A DNA stretch of 64,000 nucleotides from an uncultured Pantoea sp. (GCA_913778495.1 CAJYVD010000019.1:49717-113716); one strand, 5' to 3'; numbered from the stretch's first letter, positions 10,632-23,619 are shown. Made by a program: numbers and translations. Notes: generated from the letters alone by a model not told the origin.

Positions 10632-11273
10632 ATGAGCGACCTTCCGAAATCAACTGAAGAAGCCTCGGCACACGACATTATTGCCCGGATTGGCTCGCTG
10701 ACGCGCATGCTGCGCGAAAGCCTGCGCGAACTGGGCCTGGATCAGGCCATTGCAGAAGCGGCGGAAGCGATTCCAGACGCGCGCGATCGCCTGGACTACG
10801 TAGTGCAAATGACCGCGCAAGCCGCCGACCGCGCGCTGAACTGCGTTGAAGCGGCGCAGCCACATCAAGATCAAATGGAAGCCAACGCTAACCAGCTGAA
10901 AGGCCGCTGGGACGCGTGGTTTGAGAACCCGATTGAGTTGACGGATGCACGCGAGTTGGTTTCGGATACGCGCGCATTTCTCGGCGACGTGCCCACGCAC
11001 ACGGCGTTCACCAACAAACAGCTGCTTGAGATCATGATGGCGCAGGATTTCCAGGACCTGACCGGTCAGGTGATCAAGCGCATGATGGATGTGATCCAGG
11101 AGATCGAACGTCAGCTGCTGATGGTGTTGCTGGAAAACATGCCAGAAGTCAATGCCAGCCAGCGCAAAGATGCAAACAGCCTGCTGAATGGCCCGCAGAT
11201 TCATCCGGACGCACCGGGTGTGGTCTCAGGTCAGGATCAGGTTGACGATCTGCTCGATAGCTTAGGCTTCTGA
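10632..11273 (+). CDS. cheZ: CheY-phosphate phosphatase CheZ
   Basis: CheZ speeds dephosphorylation of CheY. The 213-residue helical protein contains the [22 protein letters not shown] segment with the catalytic Gln, and ends with the CheY-docking helix [18 protein letters not shown] at 10621-10626 places the ATG at 10632 at ideal spacing; the GTG just upstream at 10629 is in frame but too close. It is the last chemotaxis gene here. In E. coli the flhBAE genes follow, but here they do not. Confidence 0.96.
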   Translation: MSDLPKSTEEASAHDIIARIGSLTRMLRESLRELGLDQAIAEAAEAIPDARDRLDYVVQMTAQAADRALNCVEAAQPHQDQMEANANQLKGRWDAWFENPIELTDARELVSDTRAFLGDVPTHTAFTNKQLLEIMMAQDFQDLTGQVIKRMMDVIQEIERQLLMVLLENMPEVNASQRKDANSLLNGPQIHPDAPGVVSGQDQVDDLLDSLGF

Positions 11274-11672
11274 TCCCACGTCTGGCGACTGCCTCATCGG
11301 CACGCCAGTCGGCATCGCTGCCCGGTGGAAACCCACAGGTTTCCTCCGGCGCGGTTTCTCCACGTCGCGCCACGCGCGATTATTCCGACTTTCCTGATCC
11401 TCCTTTGGCGCCTGCGCTACCTGCGCACCGCTGTGATGCCGTTATGGATGTCACAAAGGCGCTTCATGCCTCTGCCGCTATCGACACGTTTCCGTCCTGG
11501 AAGCACGTCGCGTGGTCTGCCATCACCGCACCGTTTCGTCGCCGGTAATCTGAATCCTTCCAGACTTGTCCTGCACGTCAGCCAGAATGTGTTAGGGTAA
11601 AGTAGTGAAATTTTGTGAGATACATCAAACTCTTCATTTCTGAAGATTCAACGGGAGTGATTATTTTCGGTC
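11274..11672. other. Gene-free junction after cheZ
   Basis: About 400 bp without a convincing gene. A small GGAAACC/GGTTTCC hairpin lies at 11327-11344 without a T tract. A 91-codon open frame at 11325-11600 has no recognisable family or ribosome binding site and is probably chance. The right end contains the promoter region of the inverse autotransporter gene, including a CRP-like site. Confidence 0.6.
11614..11629 (+). promoter_or_regulatory. Candidate CRP site
   Basis: TGTGA-N6-TCAAA matches the CRP half sites TGTGA and TCACA at 9 of 10 positions, 44 bp upstream of the autotransporter start codon. The inference is activation by cAMP-CRP; an FNR-like role is also possible but the match is poorer. 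Confidence 0.45.
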
Positions 11673-13106
11673 ATGTTACCTGTGCTTTATAATCCAAAAC
11701 GTTTACCGCTGCTGATGGGGCTGCTGCTGGCCGTCGTCGCACCTGCGCGTGCTCTGGTGAGCGATACCGGGGTGCCTGACGCGCCGTTTAGCGATCCGAA
11801 TCACTATCAAAAAATGGCCGCTGCGCTGCCTGAGCTGGGTTCGCAACAGGAGAGCGATGCGTTCAGTAAACGTATCGCCAGCATGGCCAAAAGCATTGGT
11901 GAAGCCAGCCAAAATAGCGAGGGAGACAACTCCATTGGCCGTCAGGCGGGCATTTGGGCGTTTAACCATTTTCGCGATGAGGTTGCAGATCGGGTGGAAA
12001 ACCAGGGACAATCGCTGCTTTCCCCCTACGGCAATGCGCAAATCGATTTTAACGTCGATATGGACGGTAATTTCAACGGCAGCGGCGCGTCGTTGCTGAC
12101 GCCCTGGGCCGACCGCTATCGTTCGCTGACCTTTAGCCAGGTAGGGTTACACCAAACCGAGGACGGGCTGGTGGGCAATGCCGGGCTTGGCCAGCGCTGG
12201 ATGACCGGTGATTGGCTGCTGGGCTACAACGGGTTTGTGGATCGTCAGTTCAACAGCGGTTTGCAGCGGGCGTCGCTGGGTACCGAAGCGTGGAGCGACT
12301 TCCTGCGCTTCTCTGCCAACTACTACACGCCGCTTTCGGGCTGGCGCAACCGCAATCCGTTCCAGCAGCAGCGTTTGGCGCGCGGATACGACGTGACCAC
12401 GCAAGGGTATCTGCCGTTCTACCGCCAGCTTGGCATGTCCGTGAGCTGGGAGCAGTATCTGGGCAACAACGTCGATCTTTTTAACAGTGGCAATGCCTAC
12501 CACAATCCTTCCGCGCTCACGCTGGGGATCTCTTACACGCCCGTGCCATTGGTCACGTTTTCCGCCAGCCATAAAGCCAGCAATGAGGGCGAAAGCCAGG
12601 ACCAACTCGGTTTACGCCTGAACTACCGCTTTGGCGTGCCGCTGAGCCAGCAACTGAGCGCCAGCAACGTGGCGGAAGCCCGTTCCCTGCGCGGCAGCCG
12701 CTACGACAGCGTCACGCGCAATTACACGCCGGTAAGCGAGACGCGCGCGCGCAAAACGCTCACGGTATTTCTGGCAACCCCGCCGTGGCAGCTCAACGGC
12801 GGCGAGAGTCTGCCGCTCAAGCTGCAAATTCGCCACGCCAGCCCGATTACACACGTTGAGTGGCAGGGGGATACCCAGGCCCTGAGCCTCACGCCGGGTG
12901 CCAATCCGAACGATCCGCAAGGCTGGAGTATTATTGTGCCGCAGTGGGACAGCGCGGCGGACGCCAGCAACACTTATCATCTGGCGGTCACGCTGGAAGA
13001 CAGTCGCGGCAACCGTGTGACCTCAAACGAGATCACGCTGCAGGTCCAGGAGCCGTTCAACATCGATTCCGGGCCGGATAGCCGCTTCGATCTGCTGGCG
13101 CCGTAG
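11673..13106 (+). CDS. ychO: YchO/YchP-type inverse autotransporter (invasin-like beta barrel)
   Basis: A 477-residue outer-membrane protein of the intimin/invasin inverse autotransporter family. A signal peptide (about residues 1-27) precedes a helical stretch, then the beta-barrel domain (about 110-330) with SPYGNAQIDFNV, WLLGYNGFVDRQ and LGISYTPVPLVTFSASHK. The end (about 365-470) is a single Ig-like module with KTLTVFLATPPWQL and SNEITLQV. It resembles E. coli YchO along its full length and lacks the long string of Ig or lectin domains of invasin, so it is a minimal member. Specific host-cell binding cannot be claimed. It is a single-gene unit with a CRP-like site upstream, at the place where flhBAE would sit in E. 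coli. Confidence 0.85.
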   Translation: MLPVLYNPKRLPLLMGLLLAVVAPARALVSDTGVPDAPFSDPNHYQKMAAALPELGSQQESDAFSKRIASMAKSIGEASQNSEGDNSIGRQAGIWAFNHFRDEVADRVENQGQSLLSPYGNAQIDFNVDMDGNFNGSGASLLTPWADRYRSLTFSQVGLHQTEDGLVGNAGLGQRWMTGDWLLGYNGFVDRQFNSGLQRASLGTEAWSDFLRFSANYYTPLSGWRNRNPFQQQRLARGYDVTTQGYLPFYRQLGMSVSWEQYLGNNVDLFNSGNAYHNPSALTLGISYTPVPLVTFSASHKASNEGESQDQLGLRLNYRFGVPLSQQLSASNVAEARSLRGSRYDSVTRNYTPVSETRARKTLTVFLATPPWQLNGGESLPLKLQIRHASPITHVEWQGDTQALSLTPGANPNDPQGWSIIVPQWDSAADASNTYHLAVTLEDSRGNRVTSNEITLQVQEPFNIDSGPDSRFDLLAP

Positions 13107-13188
13107 TGTTTGCGTCCGTGAAACACCGCACAGCGGCGTGAAGATCGCGTAAGATACGGGCTCTGTTGCAGGAAAGGATGCCTCCGCT

Positions 13189-14241
13189 ATGCCCACCATT
13201 CCGCTGCCGGCGTTAACCTTATTGGCGCTGGCGATCCTCGTGCTGACGTTATGGGCGCGCGATCGCGCCCGCCACCGTCGCGTACGCTTCTTTTTACTGG
13301 CCAGCCTGCTGCTGCTGGCGCTTGATACGGCGGGCTGGATCTGGCCAGGTTTGCTGCTGGCGCGGCTGCGCATTACGCTGGCGCTGCTGTTGCCGACGCT
13401 GGCATGGTACTGTCTCTGCCCGGCCACCGCGCGCCGCTTCTCAGGGTTATCCCTGGCACCCGTTGCGCTCGCCGTGGCGCTGGCCTGCGCGCTTCCCGCC
13501 GCCATCGATCTCCTGCTGTTTGCGCTTTATAGCGGGTACGGCGTGGCGCTGATCGCCGCAGGCCTGCGCGGCCGCCAAGGGCCAGGCTTAACGCCTATTC
13601 GCGCGCTGCCTGCAACGGGCAAGGTGGCGCTGGCGGCCGGCGGTTTTCTGCTGCTTTCCGCGCTCGGCGATCTGACGATGGCGCTGACGTTTTACTGGCA
13701 TCAAGGCGCACGCGCGGCCCCGATGATCGCCACGCTGCAAACCCTGCTGCTGCCTTTTCTGACGCTCGCCATTGTGCGGGTGGCGCGAAGTTATCCCGTC
13801 TCGGCTGACGTGGCGGCTTCTGCGGCGCCTAAACCTGCCGCGGCCGTGACGACGCCCGCACAGGTGGCGCTGTGTCAGCAGCTAGATAGCCAGATGCAGG
13901 CGCAGACGCTGTTTCTGGATTCCGCGCTCACGCTGGCGCGACTGGCGCGCAAAACCGGCATCACGACGCGGCACCTGTCGGCGGCGATCAATGCGGTGCA
14001 CCACTGCAATGTGTCGCAGTGGATCAACGGTTACCGCGTGCGCCACGCTTGTGCGCTTTTGCACGCAGATACCGCTTCCATCACGGAGGTGATGCTGGCC
14101 TCCGGCTTTATCACCAAGTCCAATTTTAATCGCGAATTTCTACGGATTACCGGCCAGACGCCGAGCGCGTTTCGCCAGCAGCGGGCTTCAGCGCCGCGGT
14201 CAGAAAAGGCAGAATACGCGCCAGAGCGGCCTGATGAATAA
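13189..14241 (+). CDS. Membrane-anchored AraC-family transcriptional regulator
   Basis: The first 205 residues are strongly hydrophobic, with about six or seven predicted membrane spans starting LPALTLLALAILVLTLWA. An Ala/Pro linker (about 207-225) leads to a C-terminal AraC-type double helix-turn-helix domain (about 235-335) with LARKTGITTRHLSAAIN as the first reading helix and the family end motif FNREFLRITGQTPSAFRQ. The layout suggests a sensor that binds DNA from the inner membrane. Its last 95 bp overlap the 3' end of the hydrolase gene on the opposite strand, so it may be coupled to that gene by antisense interference. The signal and targets are unknown, and I do not recognise a named orthologue. 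Confidence 0.8.
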   Translation: MPTIPLPALTLLALAILVLTLWARDRARHRRVRFFLLASLLLLALDTAGWIWPGLLLARLRITLALLLPTLAWYCLCPATARRFSGLSLAPVALAVALACALPAAIDLLLFALYSGYGVALIAAGLRGRQGPGLTPIRALPATGKVALAAGGFLLLSALGDLTMALTFYWHQGARAAPMIATLQTLLLPFLTLAIVRVARSYPVSADVAASAAPKPAAAVTTPAQVALCQQLDSQMQAQTLFLDSALTLARLARKTGITTRHLSAAINAVHHCNVSQWINGYRVRHACALLHADTASITEVMLASGFITKSNFNREFLRITGQTPSAFRQQRASAPRSEKAEYAPERPDE

Positions 14242-15205
14242 CTGCCCGACCGCGCGCATCGCCATCCTGGCAAATCATACCGTCACCGGGTGAGGCGCGT
14301 TCGATGATCGCCGCGCCCTCCGGTTTACAGCGCTGCATAAAACTAAAATGGTTGGCACCGGGCAGGCGATAAAAGTGCACCCGATGAGGCGGAAGATGCG
14401 CCGCCAGGAAGCCTGATTCCAGCGACGCGGGCAGCTCGGGAACCTCTTTTTCCGCCGCCAGTAACAGCACGGGTACCGTTATATGTGACAATGTCACTTC
14501 GGTGAAGCCGCGCGTGACACCGGCATCCAGCGCCACCACCGCGCGAATACGCGCATCGCGAAAGTTCGCTGCAAGCCGGGGCGCGCTGGTGGACGAGGTG
14601 ATGCCGAGCTTGTCCGCCACTTTGCACGCGGAGAAGGCCTGATGCTGGCGGCAATCTTCTAAAAACGCCGGTGCTGAAAAGCGGGCACCGGCCAGCGCCA
14701 TCACCGTCCAGCCGCCAAGGGAGTGTCCTATCGCGGCGACGCGCGCGGCATCAATGCGTCCCGCCAGCGCGGGCTGCTGCAACAGGGCGTCGAGCACGCG
14801 CGTGAGATCGTCGGGGCGCTGCCACAACTCGCGTGCAGCCGCAGGGTCGGCATTTTCGCTGCTGGTGCCGGGATGATCCGGCGCGGCGACGCGGTATCCC
14901 TGCGCCACCAGCGCAACGGCGAGCCAGTTAAGATTACGCCAACTGCCGCCGTAGCCATGAGACAGCAGCACCAGTGGGCGCACGCCTGCGTCAGGAACGG
15001 CATCGCGTATCACCGACTCACCATAAAAGGCGGCGTTTTCGCCCGCGGCTTGCTGCGGGGCGTTTGCCGATGTGGGGTACCAGAGCGTAATGGGCAGAGG
15101 GCGGGCGCGTTGTGGATCGAGGGTAAGCTGTCGGAATCCGACGCTGGCATAGGCGGGAAGCGCGAGGATAAAGCTGAACAGCAGGGTCATCATAAAACGG
15201 TACAT
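14147..15205 (-). CDS. Secreted alpha/beta hydrolase (dienelactone/PAF-acetylhydrolase-like)
   Basis: A 352-residue protein with an N-terminal signal peptide (MYRFMMTLLFSFILALPAYA) and an alpha/beta hydrolase fold. The nucleophile elbow is GHSLGGW, an oxyanion-type motif LVLLSHGYGGS lies earlier, and a late His is in PGANHFSFMQRC. It is probably a periplasmic esterase or lipase; the substrate cannot be read from the sequence. The start at 15205 is chosen because the signal peptide begins there and GGAG lies nine bases upstream, although an upstream in-frame ATG exists at 15241. It converges on, and overlaps by 95 bp, the membrane AraC regulator gene. Confidence 0.8.
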   Translation of the reverse strand: MYRFMMTLLFSFILALPAYASVGFRQLTLDPQRARPLPITLWYPTSANAPQQAAGENAAFYGESVIRDAVPDAGVRPLVLLSHGYGGSWRNLNWLAVALVAQGYRVAAPDHPGTSSENADPAAARELWQRPDDLTRVLDALLQQPALAGRIDAARVAAIGHSLGGWTVMALAGARFSAPAFLEDCRQHQAFSACKVADKLGITSSTSAPRLAANFRDARIRAVVALDAGVTRGFTEVTLSHITVPVLLLAAEKEVPELPASLESGFLAAHLPPHRVHFYRLPGANHFSFMQRCKPEGAAIIERASPGDGMICQDGDARGRAVIHQAALARILPFLTAALKPAAGETRSASGR

Positions 15206-15313
15206 AGCGGGGATCTCCACGGTTATCGAGTGGAGGATCATGGCGTGTCTGTTGGGGAATAGCGTCCTCGATCGCGATTAAGTACCCGGAATAGAACGTG
15301 TTTTTTTCAGCAA

Positions 15314-15340
15314 TAAAAAAGGGCAGCTTACGCTGCCCTT
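15314..15340 (-). terminator. Intrinsic terminator of the porin gene
   Basis: Read on the minus strand, AAGGGCAGC pairs with GCTGCCCTT around a 4-base loop and is followed by six T. It lies 45 bp after the porin stop codon. Confidence 0.88.
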
Positions 15341-15385
15341 GCGGCACAGGGCTGACACTGCCCGTGTGCAATGAGGGTAAAACGC

Positions 15386-16477
15386 TTAGAACTGGTACAC
15401 CAGGCCAACAGCGGTCACGTCATCCGTTGCCAGACCCAGCGGGTTATTGTCTTTCAACAGGTTGATTTTATATTCGGCATACGCCGACATATTTTTGTTG
15501 AAGTAGTAGGTGGCGCCCACGGCAACGTATTTGAACAGATAGGTGTCACCTACGTTCTCCAGATCCTTGGCTTTCGACGAGACGTAGCCCAATGAAGGAC
15601 GCAGGCCGTTGAGGAACTGATACTGCGCGACGGCTTCAAAGTTGACCGCTTTGTTAGCGAAGCCGGCGTTGGTGTTGCGCACCGGGGTGGCATTCAGCGT
15701 TTCGCCATAGATCGTCGCCAGATAGATCTGGTTAGCGTCATATTTCAGGCCGGTAGCCCAGCTTTGCGCTTTGTCGCCTTTGCCGAACGTGGCGCTGTTC
15801 TGCGCGGTCACGCGATCGAGGCTGGCATACGCACCTACCAGGCTCAAACCGAAATCAAAGTCGTAAGACGTGGAGAGGGCGTAGCCATCGCCGTTGGAGC
15901 GGCGTACCGACAGGTTGCTGCCGCTGTTGTCGCTGCGCTCGTTTTTACCTTCATACTGCGCGGCAACGTTCCAGCCTTTTACCAGGCCGAAGAAATCTTT
16001 GTTACGCCAGGTCAGCACGCCCGCCGAACGGCCCGACAGGAACGCGTCGGTATAACCGGAGTCGCCACCAAAGAACGGCAGCATATCGGTGTAGCCCAGC
16101 GCATCGTAAACCAGACCGTAGTTACGACCGTAGTCCACCGAACCAAACTGACCAAATTTCAGACCGGCAAAGCCCAAACGGGTACGGTTACCCGACTGTG
16201 CGTCGCTGCCTTCTGAGTTACGCAGGCTGTACTGGTACTGCCATTGACCGTAGCCGGTAAGCTGGTCATTGATCTTGGTTTCGCCTTTGAAGCCAAGACG
16301 CGCGTAAGAGCTGGTATCGCCATCGTTGCCGCTGTCATTGGAGAACAGGTGGGAAACGTTAATTTTTCCGGTCAGATCCAGTTTATTGCCATCTTTATTA
16401 TAAATTTCGGCCGCGTGAGCCGAAGGCATAGCCAGCAGTAAGGGCATCACTGCTGCCAGTAACGTGCGCTTCATCAT
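15386..16477 (-). CDS. General trimeric porin, OmpC/OmpF/PhoE family
   Basis: A 363-residue outer-membrane porin. A 23-residue signal peptide ends AHA, and the mature protein starts [16 protein letters not shown] as in OmpC and OmpF. The barrel strands alternate normally and the last residue is the Phe of the YQF assembly signal. The constriction-loop motif that reads PEFGGD in E. coli porins is PFFGGD here, so the pore-lining glutamate (OmpF Glu117) is lost while the preceding Asp in YTDMLP stays. A long AT-rich upstream region is suitable for OmpR control, but no site was assigned with confidence. Which OmpC, OmpF or OmpN orthologue it is cannot be settled from the sequence alone. Confidence 0.93.
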   Translation of the reverse strand: MMKRTLLAAVMPLLLAMPSAHAAEIYNKDGNKLDLTGKINVSHLFSNDSGNDGDTSSYARLGFKGETKINDQLTGYGQWQYQYSLRNSEGSDAQSGNRTRLGFAGLKFGQFGSVDYGRNYGLVYDALGYTDMLPFFGGDSGYTDAFLSGRSAGVLTWRNKDFFGLVKGWNVAAQYEGKNERSDNSGSNLSVRRSNGDGYALSTSYDFDFGLSLVGAYASLDRVTAQNSATFGKGDKAQSWATGLKYDANQIYLATIYGETLNATPVRNTNAGFANKAVNFEAVAQYQFLNGLRPSLGYVSSKAKDLENVGDTYLFKYVAVGATYYFNKNMSAYAEYKINLLKDNNPLGLATDDVTAVGLVYQF

Positions 16478-16997
16478 TTATTGTTTACCCTGTGATATTT
16501 TTTAATTGTATCCCCGTTGCGGGGTTGAAAGAAAATGACATAAAAGGTTCAAAATCAAAAGTGCAATATATGTAACAAATTATTTCACGTTAACTATTTG
16601 TGCGAATTTTATGCGAGTTGAGGATTGTTACCCATTAGCAATTGCATTTACTTATCACAACTTTCATCTATAAAACCCGTTAATAAAAATATAAATTTAT
16701 GTTTTATATGTGTTTTATATATTTTTTAATAAAAGCTGCTTTAATCAATTCGTTTAAATGAAATAACGTGAGCCTATGCATCTATGTGCATAGAAAATCT
16801 ATTTTTGTAATGAGGAAAGTAGCTGGGTAATGCTTTTTACTCACGGGCTATGTCATTTTATTTCTTCGCTTATGATAACTTCGGCAAGTACTTTTTAACG
16901 CTACTTATTTACGCTCAATCCTGCGTGTTTTTTATTCAATCCTTTGCCGAACGGTAATGCCTCCGCATGACAGCCTTTAATTTCCGTGAGCCGGACT

Positions 16998-17014
16998 TGC
17001 ACTGGAAAGGCGCA
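16998..17014 (+). promoter_or_regulatory. NtrC-like enhancer site 1
   Basis: TGCACT-N5-GGCGCA matches the NtrC consensus TGCACY-N5-GGTGCA with one mismatch. It lies about 270 bp upstream of the predicted sigma-54 transcription start, a normal enhancer distance. Confidence 0.65.
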
Positions 17015-17039
17015 CTTTGCCCTTTTTCAGGGCCGGCAT

Positions 17040-17056
17040 TGCGCGATTTTGGTGTG
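17040..17056 (+). promoter_or_regulatory. NtrC-like enhancer site 2
   Basis: TGCGCG-N5-GGTGTG matches the NtrC consensus at 8 of 12 positions. Its centre is 42 bp from site 1, four helical turns, so both would lie on the same DNA face and could bind cooperatively. Confidence 0.5.
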
Positions 17057-17142
17057 ATATCTGCTGTTCGATCACAAAAGTAATATTTCGTTTTGCACAT
17101 GCATAAATCCGCTAAATAAACCGCTTTTAAGCTCTCTGTATC

Positions 17143-17187
17143 AGACAATTATTCACTTTTTATGCATTAAGTGTGAATAAAATGTGT
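17143..17187 (+). promoter_or_regulatory. Candidate ArgR boxes upstream of astC
   Basis: Two AT-rich segments resemble ArgR half boxes (TGAATAATT on the minus strand at about 17147-17155, and TGAATAAAATG at about 17174-17184). ArgR with arginine is an activator of the E. coli ast operon, so the placement is sensible, but AT-rich motifs arise easily by chance. Confidence 0.4.
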
Positions 17188-17242
17188 TTATAAGTTATTG
17201 ATTTTACGTTTACCAACCTATTTTATGCATTTTTTCCGCTGG

Positions 17243-17259
17243 CTGGCACGCTTACTGCA
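17243..17259 (+). promoter_or_regulatory. Sigma-54 promoter of the ast operon
   Basis: CTGGCACG-N4-CTGCA matches the sigma-54 consensus YTGGCACG-N4-TTGCA with one mismatch; the GG and GC pairs are separated by exactly 10 bp. The predicted transcription start is about 17271, giving a leader of about 70 bases. E. coli astC is known to be sigma-54 and NtrC dependent. Confidence 0.85.
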
Positions 17260-17339
17260 ATTTACAGTAGAGCAGCAATATCACGCTGTTAACAATTCTA
17301 AAACAAACGCTTCACGTTTTTGAGGCAGGAGAAATGGCC

Positions 17340-18556
17340 ATGTCACTGCAAGTATCTCGTCACGATTTTGATCAATGGATGATGCCGGTTTATGCCCCTG
17401 CGGCGTTTGTGCCGGTGCGTGCGGAGGGCTCAACCCTGTGGGATCAGCAGGGCAAGGCGTATATCGATTTTGCAGGCGGCATTGCGGTTAACGCGCTGGG
17501 CCATGCGCATCCTGCGTTACAGCAGGCGCTTACCGAACAGGCGGCAAAGCTCTGGCACACCGGTAACGGTTACACCAACGAGCCGATTTTACGGCTGGCA
17601 AAACAGTTGATTGACGCCACTTTTGCCGATCGCGTGTTCTTTTGTAATTCCGGCGCAGAGGCCAACGAGGCAGCGCTCAAGCTGGCGCGCAAAGTGGCGC
17701 ATGACCGCTTTGGTGCCGAGAAAAACGGCATTGTGGCGTTCAAAAACGCATTTCACGGGCGCACCCTGTTTACCGTGTCAGCAGGCGGGCAGCCCGCTTA
17801 TTCACGCGATTTTGCGCCGCTGCCGCCGGCGATCGAGCACGCGGCGTTCAATGATTTAGCCTCGGCGGCCGCGCTGATCAACGATCGTACCTGTGCGGTG
17901 ATTGTTGAACCGATTCAGGGCGAAGGGGGCGTGGTTCCCGCCGATGCTGCGTTTTTACGCGGATTGCGCGAGCTGTGTGATAAGCATCATGCCACGCTTA
18001 TTTTCGACGAAGTGCAGAGCGGCGTTGGCCGTACGGGATCGCTCTATGCCTATATGCACTATGGCGTCACGCCGGATGCGCTAACCACAGCTAAAGCGCT
18101 GGGCGGCGGCTTCCCCATTGGCGCGATGCTCACGCGTGAGGATCTGGCCCAGGTCATGGGCGTGGGCACGCACGGCACGACCTATGGTGGCAATCCGCTG
18201 GCGGGGGCGGTGGCGGGCGCGGTGATATCTCTGATCAATCAGCCCGATTTTCTGGCGGGCGTGTCGATGCGCCATGACTGGTTTGTTAACCAGTTGCAGG
18301 CGCTTAACCAGCGCCTGCCGGTGTTCAAAGAGATACGTGGCTTAGGGTTGTTGATAGGTGCCGTGCTCAATGATGATTTTGCCGGTAAGGCAAAACAGTT
18401 CAATCTGCTGGCGGCCGAAGAGGGTGTGATGGTGCTGATTGCCGGGGCCAACGTCGTGCGTTTCGCGCCCGCCTTGAACATCAGTGAAGCTGACGTGAAA
18501 GAGGGCATGGCACGCTTTGAACGGGCCTGTAAACGCATGCTCAGCGGGGCCGCATC

Positions 18557-18560
<4 letters not shown>
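17340..18560 (+). CDS. astC: Succinylornithine transaminase AstC
   Basis: AstC is the PLP-dependent transaminase for the third step of arginine succinyltransferase catabolism: succinylornithine plus 2-oxoglutarate gives succinylglutamate semialdehyde plus glutamate. The 406-residue protein shows the class III motif [14 protein letters not shown] and the PLP lysine at about 252 in [11 protein letters not shown]. The ATG at 17340 is preferred over the one at 17334 because AGGAG (17327-17331) is well spaced only for the former, and the length then equals E. coli AstC. It is the first gene of astCADBE and overlaps astA by ATGA. The biosynthetic paralogue ArgD is similar, but the operon context decides. 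Confidence 0.96.
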
Positions 18561-22379
<3,819 letters not shown>

Positions 22380-22419
22380 GAGCGGGCCGCGCGCGTCGGC
22401 CCGAGTGAAAGGAGGGATT

Positions 22420-23415
22420 ATGCAGGATTTCCTACAGCAAACCCTGACGGGTGACCCCCCGCGTTCGCGCCGCGGCAGTACGGAGCACCTGGATTGGGCA
22501 TGGCATGGCGAAGGCATTTTATCGCTGACGCCGCATAAGACGACGCATCAGGCGCTGGTGCTTTCGGCGGGCATTCACGGCAATGAAACGGCGCCGGTGG
22601 AGATACTCAACGCGCTGATTACACCGCTGTTAACCGGGGCGCGTTCGCTGGCGGTGCGCCTGCTGGTGGTGCTGGGCAACCCCGCGGCGCTGCGCAGCGG
22701 CAAACGCTATCAGCAGTACGATCTCAATCGCCTGTTCAGCGGTCGCTGGCAAAGGGTGTCGGAGCTGGCAGAGGCGCAGCGCGCGCTGCAGCTTGAGCAA
22801 GCGCTGGAAACGTTTTGGCGTACCTGCCGCGATCATGAACAGCGCTGGCACCTGGATCTGCACACCGCCATCCGCGGCTCCTGGCATACGCGTTTTGGCG
22901 TGATGCCGCATCGTGAGCAGCCTTGGCCCCAGCCGTTTCTTGATTGGCTGGCCGCCGCCGACATGGAAGCGCTGGTGTTTCACCGTGCGCCGGGCGGCAC
23001 CTTTACGCATTACAGCTGCGAACATCACGATGCCGCGAGCTGCACGCTGGAACTGGGGAAAGCGCTGCCGTTTGGGCATAACGATCTCAGCCAGTTCACC
23101 GGTGCCCAGCAGGCGCTGGCAGCCATGCTGTACGGCGAGGCGCTGCCACCGGTACGGCAACCGCCGCGTCACTATCGCGTAGCGCAGCAAATTACGCGTC
23201 AGGGCGACAACTTTGTGCTGCACATGGGCGAGGAGACGTTGAATTTCACCGCGTTTCCGCAGGGCACGCTGCTGGCGGAAGAGGGCGATAAACGCTACTA
23301 CGTGCAGCAGGCGCGAGAGTTTGTGCTGTTTCCCAATCCCCACGTGGCGCCGGGTTTGCGCGCCGGCCTGATGCTGGTGGAAGAGACGCCGCAGACGCAG
23401 GCGTTGGCGCTGTAG
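22420..23415 (+). CDS. astE: Succinylglutamate desuccinylase AstE
   Basis: AstE is the zinc-dependent hydrolase that releases glutamate and succinate in the last step. The 331-residue protein has the M14-like zinc motif GIHGNETAPVE (His and Glu ligands), the NPAALRSGKRY and YDLNRLF blocks, and a later DLHTAIRGS motif with the third ligand. A strong AAGGAGG at 22409-22415 fixes the ATG at 22420; the longer frame starting at 22357 lies within astB. About nine residues longer than E. coli AstE. No clear terminator follows, only an imperfect GC hairpin near 23428-23461 without T. Confidence 0.95.
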   Translation: MQDFLQQTLTGDPPRSRRGSTEHLDWAWHGEGILSLTPHKTTHQALVLSAGIHGNETAPVEILNALITPLLTGARSLAVRLLVVLGNPAALRSGKRYQQYDLNRLFSGRWQRVSELAEAQRALQLEQALETFWRTCRDHEQRWHLDLHTAIRGSWHTRFGVMPHREQPWPQPFLDWLAAADMEALVFHRAPGGTFTHYSCEHHDAASCTLELGKALPFGHNDLSQFTGAQQALAAMLYGEALPPVRQPPRHYRVAQQITRQGDNFVLHMGEETLNFTAFPQGTLLAEEGDKRYYVQQAREFVLFPNPHVAPGLRAGLMLVEETPQTQALAL

Positions 23416-23589
23416 CCTCCGTTTCAACCCGGTTTCCTTGCTGGCGGGTGAGGGAACCGGCAACCACTGTCGATCAGAACCAAGATATTTGCTTCCTCAA
23501 AACCGACAATACCATTACAATCTTCCTTAATTTCTGCTCGATTCACGCTTTTGTCATACTTTTTTGCATTTCCTCGCGCCTTTCTTCGC

Positions 23590-23607
23590 TTTCTCTCCAT
23601 GATTGAA
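23590..23607 (+). promoter_or_regulatory. BaeR box upstream of spy
   Basis: The 18 bases match the BaeR consensus TTTTTCTCCATDATTGGC at 15 positions, including the full CTCCATGATTG core. It lies about 130 bp before the spy ATG. BaeSR control of spy is established in E. coli. Confidence 0.8.
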
Positions 23608-23619
23608 TAATTGTTGTCA

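Larger units (their letters stand above)
16478..17339. other. AT-rich divergent control region between porin and ast operon
   Basis: About 860 bp, strikingly AT-rich compared with the flanking genes, especially 16560-16780. It holds the leftward porin promoter region and the rightward ast promoter with sigma-54, NtrC-like and ArgR-like sites listed separately. A 70-codon minus-strand frame at 16936-17148 shows no family resemblance and overlaps the NtrC-like sites, so it is not called a gene. Confidence 0.7.

Noticed and set aside
11325-11600. 91-codon plus-strand frame after cheZ
   Set aside because: No ribosome binding site, arginine- and proline-rich composition typical of out-of-frame GC-rich DNA, and no recognisable domain.
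16936-17148. 70-codon minus-strand frame in the porin-ast control region
   Set aside because: No similarity to any family I know, and it overlaps the NtrC-like sites of the ast promoter.
23428-23461. Terminator of the ast operon
   Set aside because: The CCGG/CCGG-type hairpin is imperfect and has no T run, so I cannot call it a terminator.
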